Notes: a model not told the origin generated them from the sequence alone. A DNA stretch of 64,000 bases from Bacillota bacterium (GCA_023436225.1 JAEZKA010000041.1:1-64000); one strand, 5' to 3'; counted from the first letter of the stretch, positions 1 through 8,729 are shown. Numbers and translations are program-made.

Positions 1-137
1 TATCCCAGGGCTATCATACCAACCGCGATATTGAAGATACCTTGAATCTTGGCTGGAAGCTGTTATCGATTCTACCAAGAACAGAGCTTAAGAGAATTAA
101 GGACGAATTACTCGATCAGTATTACGGCAAAGAATAA
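1..137 (+). CDS. ntpB: V-type ATP synthase subunit B, C-terminal end (partial)
   Basis: The window opens inside a gene; the frame starting at base 3 gives 44 residues ending in TAA. The tail contains LGWKLLSILPRTELKR, the usual C-terminal signature of the non-catalytic B subunit of V/A-type ATPases. The B subunit alternates with the A subunit in the cytoplasmic head of the ion-translocating ATPase. Subunit D follows 14 bases later, matching the common A-B-D order. The rest of the operon lies to the left of the window. Confidence 0.9.
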   Translation, partial: SQGYHTNRDIEDTLNLGWKLLSILPRTELKRIKDELLDQYYGKE

Positions 138-151
138 GGGGGTGCTTAACT

Positions 152-829
152 TTGGCTAAGGCACGTGTAAATCCGACACGAATGGAGCTAACGAAGCTGA
201 AGAAAAAGCTGGCAACAGCAACCCGCGGACATAAGCTGTTAAAGGATAAGCGGGATGAGCTGATGCGGCAATTCCTCGATATGGTTCGAGAGAACAGGGC
301 ACTTCGTGAAAAAGTAGAAAAAGGAATTATGGCTGCAAACAAGAATTTTGTATTGGCACGTTCTGCGATGCCGGATGAAGTTCTGAATGTAGCCTTGATG
401 GCACCAAAGCAGGAGGTATTTCTGGAAGCGGGCAAACGTAATGTTATGAGCGTTGAGATACCAGAGTTTGAATATCGCACCAAGACAGCAGATGTGAATG
501 ATATCTATCCTTACGGCTTCGCATTTACCTCCAGTGATCTGGATGATGCGGTGACATCCTTACAGGATATCCTGCCGGATATGCTGCGACTTGCAGAGAT
601 TGAGAAGTCCTGCCAGTTGATGGCGGCAGAGATCGAGAAGACCAGGCGACGTGTCAATGCATTGGAGCATGTTATGATTCCGGAGCTTCGGGAGAATATC
701 AAATACATTGTAATGAAATTAGATGAGAATGAGCGTAGTACCCAGGTTCGCCTCATGAAGGTGAAGGATATGATGCTAGAGCAGGCACATCATTACAGTG
801 AGAGATACCAGAATCATTTCGAAGTGTGA
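152..829 (+). CDS. ntpD: V-type ATP synthase subunit D (central stalk)
   Basis: A 225-residue protein starting at TTG, with a purine-rich AAGGGGGTG ribosome site just before it. The N-terminus has the NPTRMELTKLKKKL pattern typical of V-ATPase subunit D, and most of the protein is predicted long helix, as expected for the central rotor stalk that links the A3B3 head to the membrane ring. Length fits the family (about 200-230). It is the last gene of the ATPase operon here: a strong hairpin follows at 896-943. Whether the enzyme makes ATP or pumps H+/Na+ cannot be told from these two subunits. Confidence 0.95.
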   Translation: MAKARVNPTRMELTKLKKKLATATRGHKLLKDKRDELMRQFLDMVRENRALREKVEKGIMAANKNFVLARSAMPDEVLNVALMAPKQEVFLEAGKRNVMSVEIPEFEYRTKTADVNDIYPYGFAFTSSDLDDAVTSLQDILPDMLRLAEIEKSCQLMAAEIEKTRRRVNALEHVMIPELRENIKYIVMKLDENERSTQVRLMKVKDMMLEQAHHYSERYQNHFEV

Positions 830-895
830 GAATAATGGTGTAGGTAGTTATGGTTAAGAAGTCTATTGGTTGCAATAGAGTCATATAGTGAAAAA

Positions 896-943
896 AAGAA
901 CGGTGTACAGATACCAATGTTTTGGTGCCTGTGCACCGTTCTT
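896..943 (+). terminator. Terminator of the V-ATPase operon
   Basis: A 15-bp stem with one mismatch (AAGAACGGTGTACAG at 896-910 against CTGTGCACCGTTCTT at 929-943), preceded by an A-run and followed by CTTTC. It lies 67 bases after the subunit D stop. The T-tract is poor, so termination strength is uncertain. Confidence 0.65.
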
Positions 944-1110
944 CTTTCGTAGGATGGGTGCACGAAAGAAAAGTCAGTAAGGCCGGCTTTCTTTCGTCAT
1001 GTATTAAACTGTTTTTTCGTGGTCTGGATTTAAGTAAAGATTTCTATTAGAGTAAAATCAAAAGGAAATATTAGGTGCTGAGTTAATGAGAGAGAAGGCA
1101 TCTGTTTGGG

Positions 1111-1139
1111 TTGACACAAATTCGAGTAGATATTACAAT
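1111..1139 (+). promoter_or_regulatory. Sigma-A promoter of the Crp/Fnr gene
   Basis: TTGACA at 1111-1116 and TACAAT at 1134-1139 with a 17-base spacer. It lies about 80 bases upstream of the Crp/Fnr start codon. No TGTGA-N6-TCACA site was seen overlapping it. Confidence 0.75.
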
Positions 1140-1220
1140 TAATTAGGATAATCGAAGAGTTAAGAAAAATCAATTAGCAGGATTATCGTAATTACATCAT
1201 AGATTAGGAGGTTCATCAAT

Positions 1221-1937
1221 ATGAATGCTTCCTGCCATTGCGGGTATTGTCATAATGATTTATGTATTAAAAAGGTTCCCATCTTTTCTTCCTTGAGCGG
1301 CGAAGAAGTTGGAAAAATATCTGATTTGATTATTCATCGCGAATATAAGAAGGGTGAGCTTCTGATGCACGATGGTGAACGGTCCGAGAATATCGTTATT
1401 GTGCATGAAGGAAATGCAAAGGCCTTTAAATATACAGCGGACGGAAGAGAACAGATATTATATGTATTTTCGGAAGGCGATTTTTTTGGTGAACAGAATC
1501 TGCTAACGAATCGTACTGCTACCTATTCTGTAGAAGCACTTCAGACGGTAAAGACCTGTATGCTATCTAAAAGTCAATTTCAAACACTACTGTATCAATA
1601 CCCTGATATTGCAGTTAAGATTATTGCTGAGCTCGGCGAACGAATGGCTCGATTGGAAAATGCAATGCAGGGAATGGGTGTCCGGAATGTTGATACCCGT
1701 ATTGGTGGTATTCTATTGGAGTTTTCCACAAAATACGGTGTAGAAGAAAAGGAAGGGATTTTGATTCAATTACCCTTAAGTCGAGAGGGAATTGCTAATT
1801 ATCTGGGCGTAGCCAGAGAGACCGTAAGTCGTAAGTTGGGTCAGCTGGAGAATGAAGGTATCATTCGTTCCGTTAATAATAAATCAATCTTAATTCTGGA
1901 TAGAGAGGCTTTAGGTACACTGGCAGGTTCCAAATAA
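1221..1937 (+). CDS. Crp/Fnr family transcriptional regulator, probable Fe-S sensor
   Basis: A 238-residue regulator with an AGGAGG ribosome site. The N-terminus has four clustered cysteines (C5, C7, C10, C15) directly before the cyclic-nucleotide-binding-like beta-roll (about 20-140), followed by a dimer helix and a C-terminal winged helix. The recognition helix reads RETVSRKL, an E-xx-S-R arrangement as in FNR rather than CRP. In FNR proteins N-terminal cysteines hold an oxygen-sensitive 4Fe-4S cluster, so this is likely a redox or oxygen regulator; the ligand set is inferred. A perfect FNR/CRP-type operator lies at 4729-4744 upstream of gnd-zwf, and rubrerythrin is the next intact gene. 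It has its own promoter at 1111-1139. Confidence 0.88.
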   Translation: MNASCHCGYCHNDLCIKKVPIFSSLSGEEVGKISDLIIHREYKKGELLMHDGERSENIVIVHEGNAKAFKYTADGREQILYVFSEGDFFGEQNLLTNRTATYSVEALQTVKTCMLSKSQFQTLLYQYPDIAVKIIAELGERMARLENAMQGMGVRNVDTRIGGILLEFSTKYGVEEKEGILIQLPLSREGIANYLGVARETVSRKLGQLENEGIIRSVNNKSILILDREALGTLAGSK

Positions 1938-1954
1938 GAATGAAAATGGATACT

Positions 1955-2203
1955 AAGATAGCATTGCAGACACATGATTACAGCATTGTGTGTAACAATG
2001 GCGATATCGCTTTCATTCTCTTTGATTATGGACCTCCATCCAGGATAGCCTTCCCATAATCCAAGATTAACCTCCTGTAATCCATCAATTGTCACCAGTT
2101 CCAGATCGGTAGCTTTACTCAGTATAGCAGCGGTCTGATGCGCTCTTATCTTTCTTGCTACATTCCAATCCGTTTGTCCATGTCGAATAAAATGCAGTTT
2201 CAT
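1955..2203 (-). pseudogene. Shrunken histidine phosphatase (phosphoglycerate-mutase family) relic
   Basis: The reverse-strand frame starting at 2203 (GGAG ribosome-like site 8 bases upstream) begins FIRHGQTDWN, the motif-1 signature of histidine phosphatases, then jumps to AHQTAAILS, then LQEVNLGLWEG, then IAIVTHNAVIMCL. Family members are normally about 200 residues; here about 50 residues are missing after motif 1 and about 45 after the acidic motif, and the C-terminus is gone. Both gaps keep the frame, so about 83 residues of homology remain open before it runs antisense into the 3' end of the Crp/Fnr gene (stop near 1841). Most likely a decayed gene; a functional mini-protein cannot be excluded. 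Confidence 0.7.
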
Positions 2204-2335
2204 GTTGATCTCCGTTTCTGAGATTTTTTCTTAGTGAGTATCCAGGATCATCCAAATTTAAGCTTATCGAGTAAAGACATAAATGTATGATATGATTTCT
2301 CAATTTGTCTATCTATATTCAGCTTTGTTTTTTGT

Positions 2336-2367
2336 AAAAACCCATACTTATTTTATAGTAGGTTTTT
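2336..2367. terminator. Small A/T-flanked hairpin
   Basis: AAAAACC at 2336-2342 pairs with GGTTTTT at 2361-2367, with an inner ACT/AGT. It could terminate transcription from either side. The rest of 2204-2541 is AT-rich, with no gene seen and no clear promoter for rubrerythrin. Confidence 0.4.
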
Positions 2368-2541
2368 GAATTAATGTTTCTAATCACAGATATGAGGCAG
2401 CACTTAGGATTCATATCAGCATATCACTTTGGATAATCATATTCTTTAAATGAATACGATATACTTCTACGAAAAAAGCATGATAATTTCCGGAAATCTG
2501 GCAATACTTTTACCAAACAAGATTAGGAGGTAAGAGTAGCT

Positions 2542-3132
2542 ATGGATTTTCAGACTAGTCAGACCAAGGATAATTTGATGCGTGCCTTTGCTGGAGAGAG
2601 TCAGGCAAGAAATCGTTATACCTTTGCCGCATCACAGGCAAAGAAGGAGCATCAACATGTTATAGAAGCTATATTCAAATTTACAGCAGATCAGGAGAAG
2701 GAGCATGCTGAGATTTTTTATAAATTCCTTAAAGATCTGTCAGGTGAGAATATCTATATTGAGGCCGGTTATCCGGTGGATATATCTGATGATCTGGTTC
2801 AGCTTTTGCGCTCGGCACAGCACAATGAATACGAGGAATATGATCCTGTCTATAAGAAATTCGGCGACGTGGCAAAGGAGGAAGGATTTTCGAAAATCTC
2901 AGCTGCCTTTCATATGATAGCAGGTATTGAGAAGACTCACGGTGATCGTTTTGCACGATTTGCAGAGCTATTAGAGGAGAAGAAGCTTTATGTATCTGAG
3001 ATTGAGACCGGATGGATGTGCTTAAATTGTGGTTATGTTCATTGGGGCAAGGAAGCTCCCAAGGTATGTCCGGTATGTCAGCATGATCAAGGGTATTTTA
3101 TTCGTATCTCTATGGCTCCGTTTACGGAATAA
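2542..3132 (+). CDS. rbr: Rubrerythrin
   Basis: A 196-residue protein with an AGGAGG ribosome site. The N-terminal ferritin-like domain carries the di-iron ligand pattern (E-x6-Y near residues 20-27, and E-x2-H motifs such as EKEH near 53-56 and EKTHGDR near 130). The C-terminal rubredoxin-like domain has paired CxxC motifs (CLNCGY and CPVC). Rubrerythrin is an NAD(P)H-linked peroxide reductase that protects anaerobes from hydrogen peroxide. It sits between an Fnr-like regulator and a flavin monooxygenase, consistent with an oxidative-stress neighbourhood. It appears monocistronic, with a long hairpin at 3144-3221. Confidence 0.96.
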   Translation: MDFQTSQTKDNLMRAFAGESQARNRYTFAASQAKKEHQHVIEAIFKFTADQEKEHAEIFYKFLKDLSGENIYIEAGYPVDISDDLVQLLRSAQHNEYEEYDPVYKKFGDVAKEEGFSKISAAFHMIAGIEKTHGDRFARFAELLEEKKLYVSEIETGWMCLNCGYVHWGKEAPKVCPVCQHDQGYFIRISMAPFTE

Positions 3133-3143
3133 GGATGTAGATC

Positions 3144-3221
3144 AGCAGGTGAAAGGTCGATATATTATTTGTTATGACTGTAGCAACGGTTTAAGAAATA
3201 ATAGCGACCTATTCATCTGCT
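3144..3221 (+). terminator. Long hairpin after rubrerythrin
   Basis: A 16-base arm (3144-3159) pairs with a 17-base arm (3205-3221) with one mismatch and one bulge; an inner ATTATTT/AAATAAT extends the stem. It is followed by TTGTTATTC. Probable terminator of rbr. Confidence 0.6.
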
Positions 3222-3312
3222 TTGTTATTCAGTGAGAAGTGTCAGGTCATTGTTTAATAGCAAATATATAGTATTGAATACTACATAAAATAGAAAAATG
3301 TACTATGATATA

Positions 3313-3342
3313 TTGACAACATTTCCTTATCTAAGATATAAT
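3313..3342 (+). promoter_or_regulatory. Perfect-consensus sigma-A promoter
   Basis: TTGACA (3313-3318) and TATAAT (3337-3342), both hexamers perfect, with an 18-base spacer. Transcription would begin near 3349, giving a leader of about 230 bases before the nitronate monooxygenase start, with the triplet repeat at its 5' end. Confidence 0.8.
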
Positions 3343-3372
3343 TAATCTATTCCGGTGGTAGTTCGGTAATAC

Positions 3373-3477
<105 letters not shown>

Positions 3478-3575
3478 TAGCAAATACTTTGATTATCAAA
3501 ATAAAATATAAGTTGATACATAAGGATTTGTGAATTGTGAGAACAACAATGTAATATGGTATGGAGGTAACGTAT

Positions 3576-4631
3576 ATGAAGATGAAACCATTAGTAATTG
3601 GTGAAATAATTGCAAGAGTCCCTATTATCCAAGGAGGGATGGGAGTAGGAGTCAGTCGTTCCAAGCTGGCGGGAGCTGTTGCGAAGGAAGGCGGTATTGG
3701 TATTCTTTCTACTGCACAGATTGGTTATGATGAACCGGATTTTAACAAGCACCAGATTGAGAGTAATCTGTATGCTATTAAGAAGCATCTTAAGCTTGCG
3801 AAGGAATGGGCAGAGGGTGGAGTTGTCGGTGTTAATATCATGGTTGCAACCAAACAATATGACCGTTATGTGAAGGCAGCCTGTGAGGGTGGTGCTGATG
3901 TAATAATCTCCGGTGCGGGACTACCGATCTCTCTTCCGGAATTGGTTCGTGGCTTTAAAACTAAAATTGCCCCAATTGTATCCAGTATTCGAGCTGCTTC
4001 CGTAATTCTAAAGATGTGGGATCGTAAATATAAAACCACGGCTGATTTTATTATAATTGAAGGACCTCTTGCCGGCGGTCATCTGGGATTTACCAAGGAA
4101 CAGCTGGATCACATTGAGTCTATGGATTATGATGCGGAGATAAAAGGTATTGTTGAATGTAAGAAGGAATTTGAAGAGAAGTACGGTAGGAATATTCCGG
4201 TAGTTATAGCAGGAGGAATCTATGATAAAGAGGATATCAAGCATGCTCTGGAACTGGGAGCAGATGGAGTACAGATTTCTACCCGCTTTGTGGTAACAGA
4301 GGAATGTGATGCAAGTCAGGAATATAAAGAGGCCTATCTTGCTGCAGCTAAGGAAGATGTCCGTATTGTAATCAGTCCGGTTGGAATGCCAGGCAGAGCA
4401 ATTATGAATCCCTTCCTTAAGACGGTTGATCAGGGAAGAATAGCAGTCACAAAATGCTTTAACTGTCTGGAACACTGTAATCCGAAGGATACGCCATATT
4501 GCATTACAAAGGCCTTAATCAATGCAGTGGAAGGAAATTTGAAGGAGGGCTTAATCTTCTGTGGGGAGAATGTTCATCGTTTGAAGGAAATGACTACGGT
4601 TAAGGCTATTTTTGAGGAGCTTATTTTTTAG
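3576..4631 (+). CDS. Nitronate monooxygenase family protein (NPD / FabK-like TIM barrel)
   Basis: A 351-residue protein; the ATG at 3576 is preferred because GGAGG at 3563-3567 is correctly spaced, whereas the ATG at 3561 overlaps that site. The N-terminal PIIQGGMGVGVS and later GGIYDKEDIKHALELGADGVQISTRF are the FMN- and phosphate-binding signatures of the 2-nitropropane dioxygenase family, and GGHLGF is the central catalytic-loop motif. Enzymes of this fold oxidise alkyl nitronates or, as FabK, reduce enoyl-ACP; the substrate here is not determined. The C-terminus has three cysteines (CFNCLEHC), common in clostridial members. Driven by the 3313 promoter through the repeat-bearing leader. 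Confidence 0.88.
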   Translation: MKMKPLVIGEIIARVPIIQGGMGVGVSRSKLAGAVAKEGGIGILSTAQIGYDEPDFNKHQIESNLYAIKKHLKLAKEWAEGGVVGVNIMVATKQYDRYVKAACEGGADVIISGAGLPISLPELVRGFKTKIAPIVSSIRAASVILKMWDRKYKTTADFIIIEGPLAGGHLGFTKEQLDHIESMDYDAEIKGIVECKKEFEEKYGRNIPVVIAGGIYDKEDIKHALELGADGVQISTRFVVTEECDASQEYKEAYLAAAKEDVRIVISPVGMPGRAIMNPFLKTVDQGRIAVTKCFNCLEHCNPKDTPYCITKALINAVEGNLKEGLIFCGENVHRLKEMTTVKAIFEELIF

Positions 4632-4728
4632 AAAGTACGATTAGTATATATGCTAGACATAAAATTAAGATTGATCAGTTTATTATGTATGCCACACAAA
4701 ATAATTGTTTACAATTTAATATAACTAC

Positions 4729-4744
4729 TGTGATTCAAATCACA
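4729..4744. promoter_or_regulatory. Perfect TGTGA-N6-TCACA operator (Crp/Fnr type)
   Basis: TGTGATTCAAATCACA is a perfect 5-6-5 palindrome matching the site class recognised by CRP and by Bacillus-type Fnr. It lies 212 bases upstream of gnd and 98 after the nitronate monooxygenase stop. The Fnr-like regulator encoded at 1221-1937 is the obvious candidate binder. Confidence 0.7.
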
Positions 4745-4791
4745 GAAAAAGTCCTTTGGATACCCTAAACTTTGAAATAAATAGATCATTC

Positions 4792-4805
4792 CGTGAAGCT
4801 TCACG
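4792..4805. repeat. 14-bp perfect palindrome upstream of gnd
   Basis: CGTGAAGCTTCACG, a loopless palindrome, 48 bases after the TGTGA site. It may be a second operator or part of a terminator for the upstream gene. The remaining AT-rich stretch up to gnd has several TATAAT-like hexamers (4845, 4863) but no convincing -35 box. Confidence 0.4.
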
Positions 4806-4955
4806 ATCCCTGTGTTTGTGACTTATTCACTGATTTATATTTAATATAATGATAAAATATAGTATAATAGTTATAATAATAGTAGTCTAAATCAGAATTA
4901 AGAAATACATTCATGAGATTATGTTCAGGAATTAAAGAAAGGTAGGGTATTTGAT

Positions 4956-6362
4956 ATGAAGAGACAGGTAGGTGTAATCGGACTTGCCGTTATGGGTAAG
5001 AACCTGGCTGAAAATATTGCGGAGAATGGATTTCAGGTTGCAGTATATAACCGTTCTTCTTTAAAAACGAAGGAATTACTGAAGGAGATAGCCGACGAAG
5101 CATTCAGAAATAATCTGGAAGGCTTTTATACATTGGAGGAATTTGTTGAATCCTTAGAGATACCTCGTAAAATTATACTTATGGTTAAGGCGGGAGATGC
5201 GGTAGATAACACGATACAGCAACTGCTGCCTTTATTGTCGAAAGACGATGTAATCATGGACGGTGGTAATTCATATTATCAGGATACCATTCGTCGAAGC
5301 GAGGAGCTTGAGAAAGTTGGAATCCATTTTCTTGGTACCGGTATCTCTGGTGGAGAAGAGGGAGCAAGAAAAGGGCCTGCAATTATGCCGGGTGGGAAAA
5401 AAGAGGCATATGAGCTACTAGAACCTATCCTTACAGCAATCTCTGCCAAGGTAGAGGGTGAGCCCTGCAGTAAGTACATTGGTGAGAGTGGCGCAGGACA
5501 TTTCGTAAAAATGGTTCATAATGGGATCGAATATGCGGATATGCAGCTAATTAGCGAGGCTTATCATATTATGAAAAGTGTACTCGGATTAACACCTGAG
5601 GAGCTTTCTGAAGTATTTAACGAATGGAATCAGGGTGAGCTGAATAGTTATTTGATTGATATCACAGCAGAGATATTTCGGAAGAAGGATATCTTAAGTG
5701 ATGGTTATCTGGTGGATAAGATCCTGGATGTTGCAGGTCAGAAGGGCACCGGCAAATGGACCGGCCAGATATCTCTCGACCTCGGAGTACCTGCGCCAAC
5801 CATAACCACTGCGGTATATGAGCGTTACCTTTCTGCGATGAAGCAGGAACGTGTTAATGCAAGTCAAGTTTTGAAGGGACCCCAAAATAAAGTAATAAAG
5901 TCGGGCGATTTTGTAGAGTCGATCCGTAGGGCTCTGTATGCAAGTAAAATCTGTGCTTATGCACAAGGCTTTAGTTTAATGAGAGCAGCATCGGAACAGT
6001 TTGGGTGGAAGCTGCGTTACGGCGATATCGCCAAGATCTTCCGTGGTGGCTGTATTATTCGTGCACAGTTCTTAAATCAAATCAGCAGAGCATATGATAA
6101 TAATCCGGATTCGGTCAATCTTCTAATGGAAGGCTATTTTAACAACAGCATCAATGAATATCAAAAGGATTGGAGAGAAGTCATCATAACAGCCATTTCA
6201 AATGGAATTAGTATACCTGCCTTCTCCAGTGCATTGGCTTATTATGATAGCTACCGTGCGGCTGAATTACCGATGAACTTGCTTCAGGCACAAAGAGACT
6301 ATTTTGGTGCACATACGTATGAGCGAAACGACAAAGAAGGAGTCTATCATACTGCTTGGTAA
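4956..6362 (+). CDS. gnd: 6-phosphogluconate dehydrogenase, decarboxylating
   Basis: A 468-residue enzyme of normal family length, oxidising 6-phosphogluconate to ribulose 5-phosphate and CO2 with NAD(P)H. The N-terminal Rossmann motif is GLAVMGKNLA. The substrate-binding SGGEEGARKGPAIMPGG lies near 128-147, the catalytic Lys/Asn stretch GHFVKMVHNGIEY near 180-192, KGTGKWT near 260, and the C-terminal AQRDYFGAHTYERND is conserved. Followed 51 bases later by zwf, so both oxidative pentose phosphate dehydrogenases are likely cotranscribed, which would supply NADPH and ribose phosphate. The Crp/Fnr-type site at 4729 suggests redox control (inferred). Confidence 0.97.
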   Translation: MKRQVGVIGLAVMGKNLAENIAENGFQVAVYNRSSLKTKELLKEIADEAFRNNLEGFYTLEEFVESLEIPRKIILMVKAGDAVDNTIQQLLPLLSKDDVIMDGGNSYYQDTIRRSEELEKVGIHFLGTGISGGEEGARKGPAIMPGGKKEAYELLEPILTAISAKVEGEPCSKYIGESGAGHFVKMVHNGIEYADMQLISEAYHIMKSVLGLTPEELSEVFNEWNQGELNSYLIDITAEIFRKKDILSDGYLVDKILDVAGQKGTGKWTGQISLDLGVPAPTITTAVYERYLSAMKQERVNASQVLKGPQNKVIKSGDFVESIRRALYASKICAYAQGFSLMRAASEQFGWKLRYGDIAKIFRGGCIIRAQFLNQISRAYDNNPDSVNLLMEGYFNNSINEYQKDWREVIITAISNGISIPAFSSALAYYDSYRAAELPMNLLQAQRDYFGAHTYERNDKEGVYHTAW

Positions 6363-6413
6363 AATCAACCGGAATATATGCCTTGAACTCTGAAAGAAAT
6401 GGAGGAAACGAGA

Positions 6414-7910
6414 TTGGGCAATGAGAATAAAGATAATAATTTATCTGCAATTATGGTAATATTCGGCGGCACTGGTGATCTTACTCATCGTAAGCTGATG
6501 CCGGCTTTATATAACCTGGTCCTAGACCAGCTGCTTCCCGAGCACTTTACAGTAGTGAGTATAGGGCGGCGGGAAAAAACTGAGGAAGAATATCAAGAGG
6601 ATATCTATTCTTCAATAAAAAAACATTCTAGAAGCAAGCTTGATGAAACCATTTGGAAGAAGCTTCAAGATATGATTCACTACTTCCAGTTTGATTTTAC
6701 GAATATGGAGGGCTATTCAGTACTAAAGGAATATCTTAATCAACTGGATGGAACGGATGGTACTGGTGGTAATAGAGTATTCTATCTTGCAGTTGCACCG
6801 GAATATTTTGAGACGATTGTCCAGGGGTTGCAGAACAGTGATATGGCTTCAAACCCCAGATCCTGGAGCCGGTTGATTATTGAGAAACCCTTTGGTAAGG
6901 ATCTGAAGACGGCAAGAAAATTGAATAATAAAATATTGGAGGTATTTCCAGAACGAAATATCTATCGAATCGATCATTATCTAGGAAAAGAAATGATTCA
7001 AAATATTATGGTGCTTCGCTTCTGCAATTCGATCTTTGAATCGATATGGAATAATAAATTTATTGATAACATTCAAATATCACTGACGGAGAAGCTGGGG
7101 GTAGGGACCAGAGGCGGTTATTATGAACATTCCGGAGCAATGAGAGATATGATACAAAATCATATCATTCAAATATTATCGCTGGTAGCCATGGAGCCTC
7201 CGGTTAATCTTAAAACAGATTCTATTCGAACTGAGAAGCAGAAGGTTCTGGAGGCAATTCAGGAGATTACACCGGAGTTTCTAAGGGATAATGTTGTATT
7301 TGGCCAATATGGTCCGGGTTATATCGATGGAAGTCCGGTAATCGGATACCGGGAGGAATTGAATGTTCCGAAGGATTCAGGAACGGAGACCTTTGTAGCA
7401 TTAAAGCTGCATATCAATAATTTCCGTTGGGCAGGGACACCCTTCTACATCCGTACAGGAAAACGTCTCGGGAATAGCTCGGCAGAGATTGTAGTACAAT
7501 TCAAGGAGTTACCAAACGTATTGTATTTTCAGGATAAGGAGATTCAAGAACCAAACCTTCTGGTGCTTAGAATTCAACCGAATGTAGGTGTATTCTTTCA
7601 ATTTAATACGAAGGACTTCACTACACATAACGGTATTGTTCCGACCCAGATGGATACCAGCTCCTTTCGTCCTACGCAGGGGAATACCCCGGAGGCTTAT
7701 GAGCGTTTGATTTATGATATTCTAAGAGGAGATGCAACTTTGTTTTCCCGCTGGGATGAAGTAGAAGCGGCTTGGACGGTAGCCGATCAGCTGATACAAT
7801 ACAGGGAATCGAAGAAGCATGTCTTCCCGAACTATGATGCGGGATCAATGGGACCGGTAAGATCATTTGAATTATTAGCACGAGATGGACGAAAATGGTG
7901 GCATGTTTAA
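6414..7910 (+). CDS. zwf: Glucose-6-phosphate 1-dehydrogenase
   Basis: A 498-residue enzyme that oxidises glucose 6-phosphate to 6-phosphogluconolactone with reduction of NADP+. The coenzyme motif GGTGDLTHRKL is near the N-terminus and the active-site RIDHYLGKE near residue 185. The start is taken as TTG at 6414 because GGAGG at 6400-6404 is 9 bases upstream of it; the ATG at 6399 overlaps that site and would add 5 residues. Second gene of a gnd-zwf-cyclase unit. No lactonase gene (pgl) is visible nearby. Oxidative pentose phosphate genes are absent from many clostridia, so their presence is informative. Confidence 0.96.
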   Translation: MGNENKDNNLSAIMVIFGGTGDLTHRKLMPALYNLVLDQLLPEHFTVVSIGRREKTEEEYQEDIYSSIKKHSRSKLDETIWKKLQDMIHYFQFDFTNMEGYSVLKEYLNQLDGTDGTGGNRVFYLAVAPEYFETIVQGLQNSDMASNPRSWSRLIIEKPFGKDLKTARKLNNKILEVFPERNIYRIDHYLGKEMIQNIMVLRFCNSIFESIWNNKFIDNIQISLTEKLGVGTRGGYYEHSGAMRDMIQNHIIQILSLVAMEPPVNLKTDSIRTEKQKVLEAIQEITPEFLRDNVVFGQYGPGYIDGSPVIGYREELNVPKDSGTETFVALKLHINNFRWAGTPFYIRTGKRLGNSSAEIVVQFKELPNVLYFQDKEIQEPNLLVLRIQPNVGVFFQFNTKDFTTHNGIVPTQMDTSSFRPTQGNTPEAYERLIYDILRGDATLFSRWDEVEAAWTVADQLIQYRESKKHVFPNYDAGSMGPVRSFELLARDGRKWWHV

Positions 7911-7983
7911 TTCAATGACAATAGAAAGTGCACAAGGCATCCAATCTATTGTTTACAAGCCATAGAAAGGTAAGGTAATACGT

Positions 7984-8619
7984 ATGAATAATTATACTAG
8001 AACTATTTATGATATATCAATGCCGATTGCAAGTGATATGCCTGTATATAAGGGCAAGGAGTCGAAGAGACCGATCATTACCATAGATAGCGATCATAAT
8101 ACCGGAACAACCTATGAAAGCTGTATTAAGATGAATCTTCATACCGGTACCCACTTGGATCGATCACTTCATATGATACCAAATGGAACGACCATGGATT
8201 CCTTAAAGCTAGAGGAGCTGATTACGGAATGCAAGGTTCTGAATCTGACCGAGGTGAAGAAATATATCACTGCGGAGGATTTGAAAGGTAAGGATATACA
8301 GCCGGGGGATTTTATATTACTAAAGACCAGGAATTCCTTTGAACCGATACTGGAGGAGGAGTTTATCTATCTGGAGCAGAGCGGTGCAAAATACCTGGCG
8401 GATTTGAAGGTGCGTGGTGTCGGTATCGATGCTCTGGGAATAGAGAGAAATCAGCCTGGACATGAGACTCATCTTGCGCTGATGGAAATAGGAGCTCATA
8501 TTCTGGAAGGTCTTCGTCTAGCCGAGATCAAAGAAGATCGATATGAATTAATAGCCCTTCCTCTCTATATTGTAGGAGCGGAGGCGGCCCCTGTAAAAGC
8601 GATCTTGATTAAAAATTAA
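7984..8619 (+). CDS. Cyclase family protein (kynurenine-formamidase-like metal hydrolase)
   Basis: A 211-residue protein with the HTGTHLDRSLHM motif (about 53-64), the metal-binding HxGTHxDxxxH signature of the cyclase / arylformamidase fold, and a second conserved stretch GVGIDALGIE followed by HLALMEIGAHILEGL. Family members hydrolyse cyclic or formyl amide-like substrates using Mn2+ or Zn2+. It lies 73 bases after zwf with an AAGGTAAGG ribosome site, so cotranscription is likely, but no metabolic link to the pentose pathway is obvious. The physiological substrate is unknown. Confidence 0.85.
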   Translation: MNNYTRTIYDISMPIASDMPVYKGKESKRPIITIDSDHNTGTTYESCIKMNLHTGTHLDRSLHMIPNGTTMDSLKLEELITECKVLNLTEVKKYITAEDLKGKDIQPGDFILLKTRNSFEPILEEEFIYLEQSGAKYLADLKVRGVGIDALGIERNQPGHETHLALMEIGAHILEGLRLAEIKEDRYELIALPLYIVGAEAAPVKAILIKN

Positions 8620-8729
8620 GATTTCTTGATTGAAATTTAGATCATTTTATTGAGTTCCAATTGATGCATAGAAGTAGTATAGAGACGATGGAAGGTATAC
8701 TTTTTGGACTTTCTATTGTAGTAAACATG

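Noticed and set aside
2430..2541. PerR or Fur-like operator before rubrerythrin
   Set aside because: An ATTC-TTTAAA-TGAAT partial palindrome is present near 2451, but it matches no box closely enough to support a call.
4008..4475. 155-codon reverse frame in the nitronate monooxygenase gene
   Set aside because: Shadow of the conserved forward gene; no recognisable domain.
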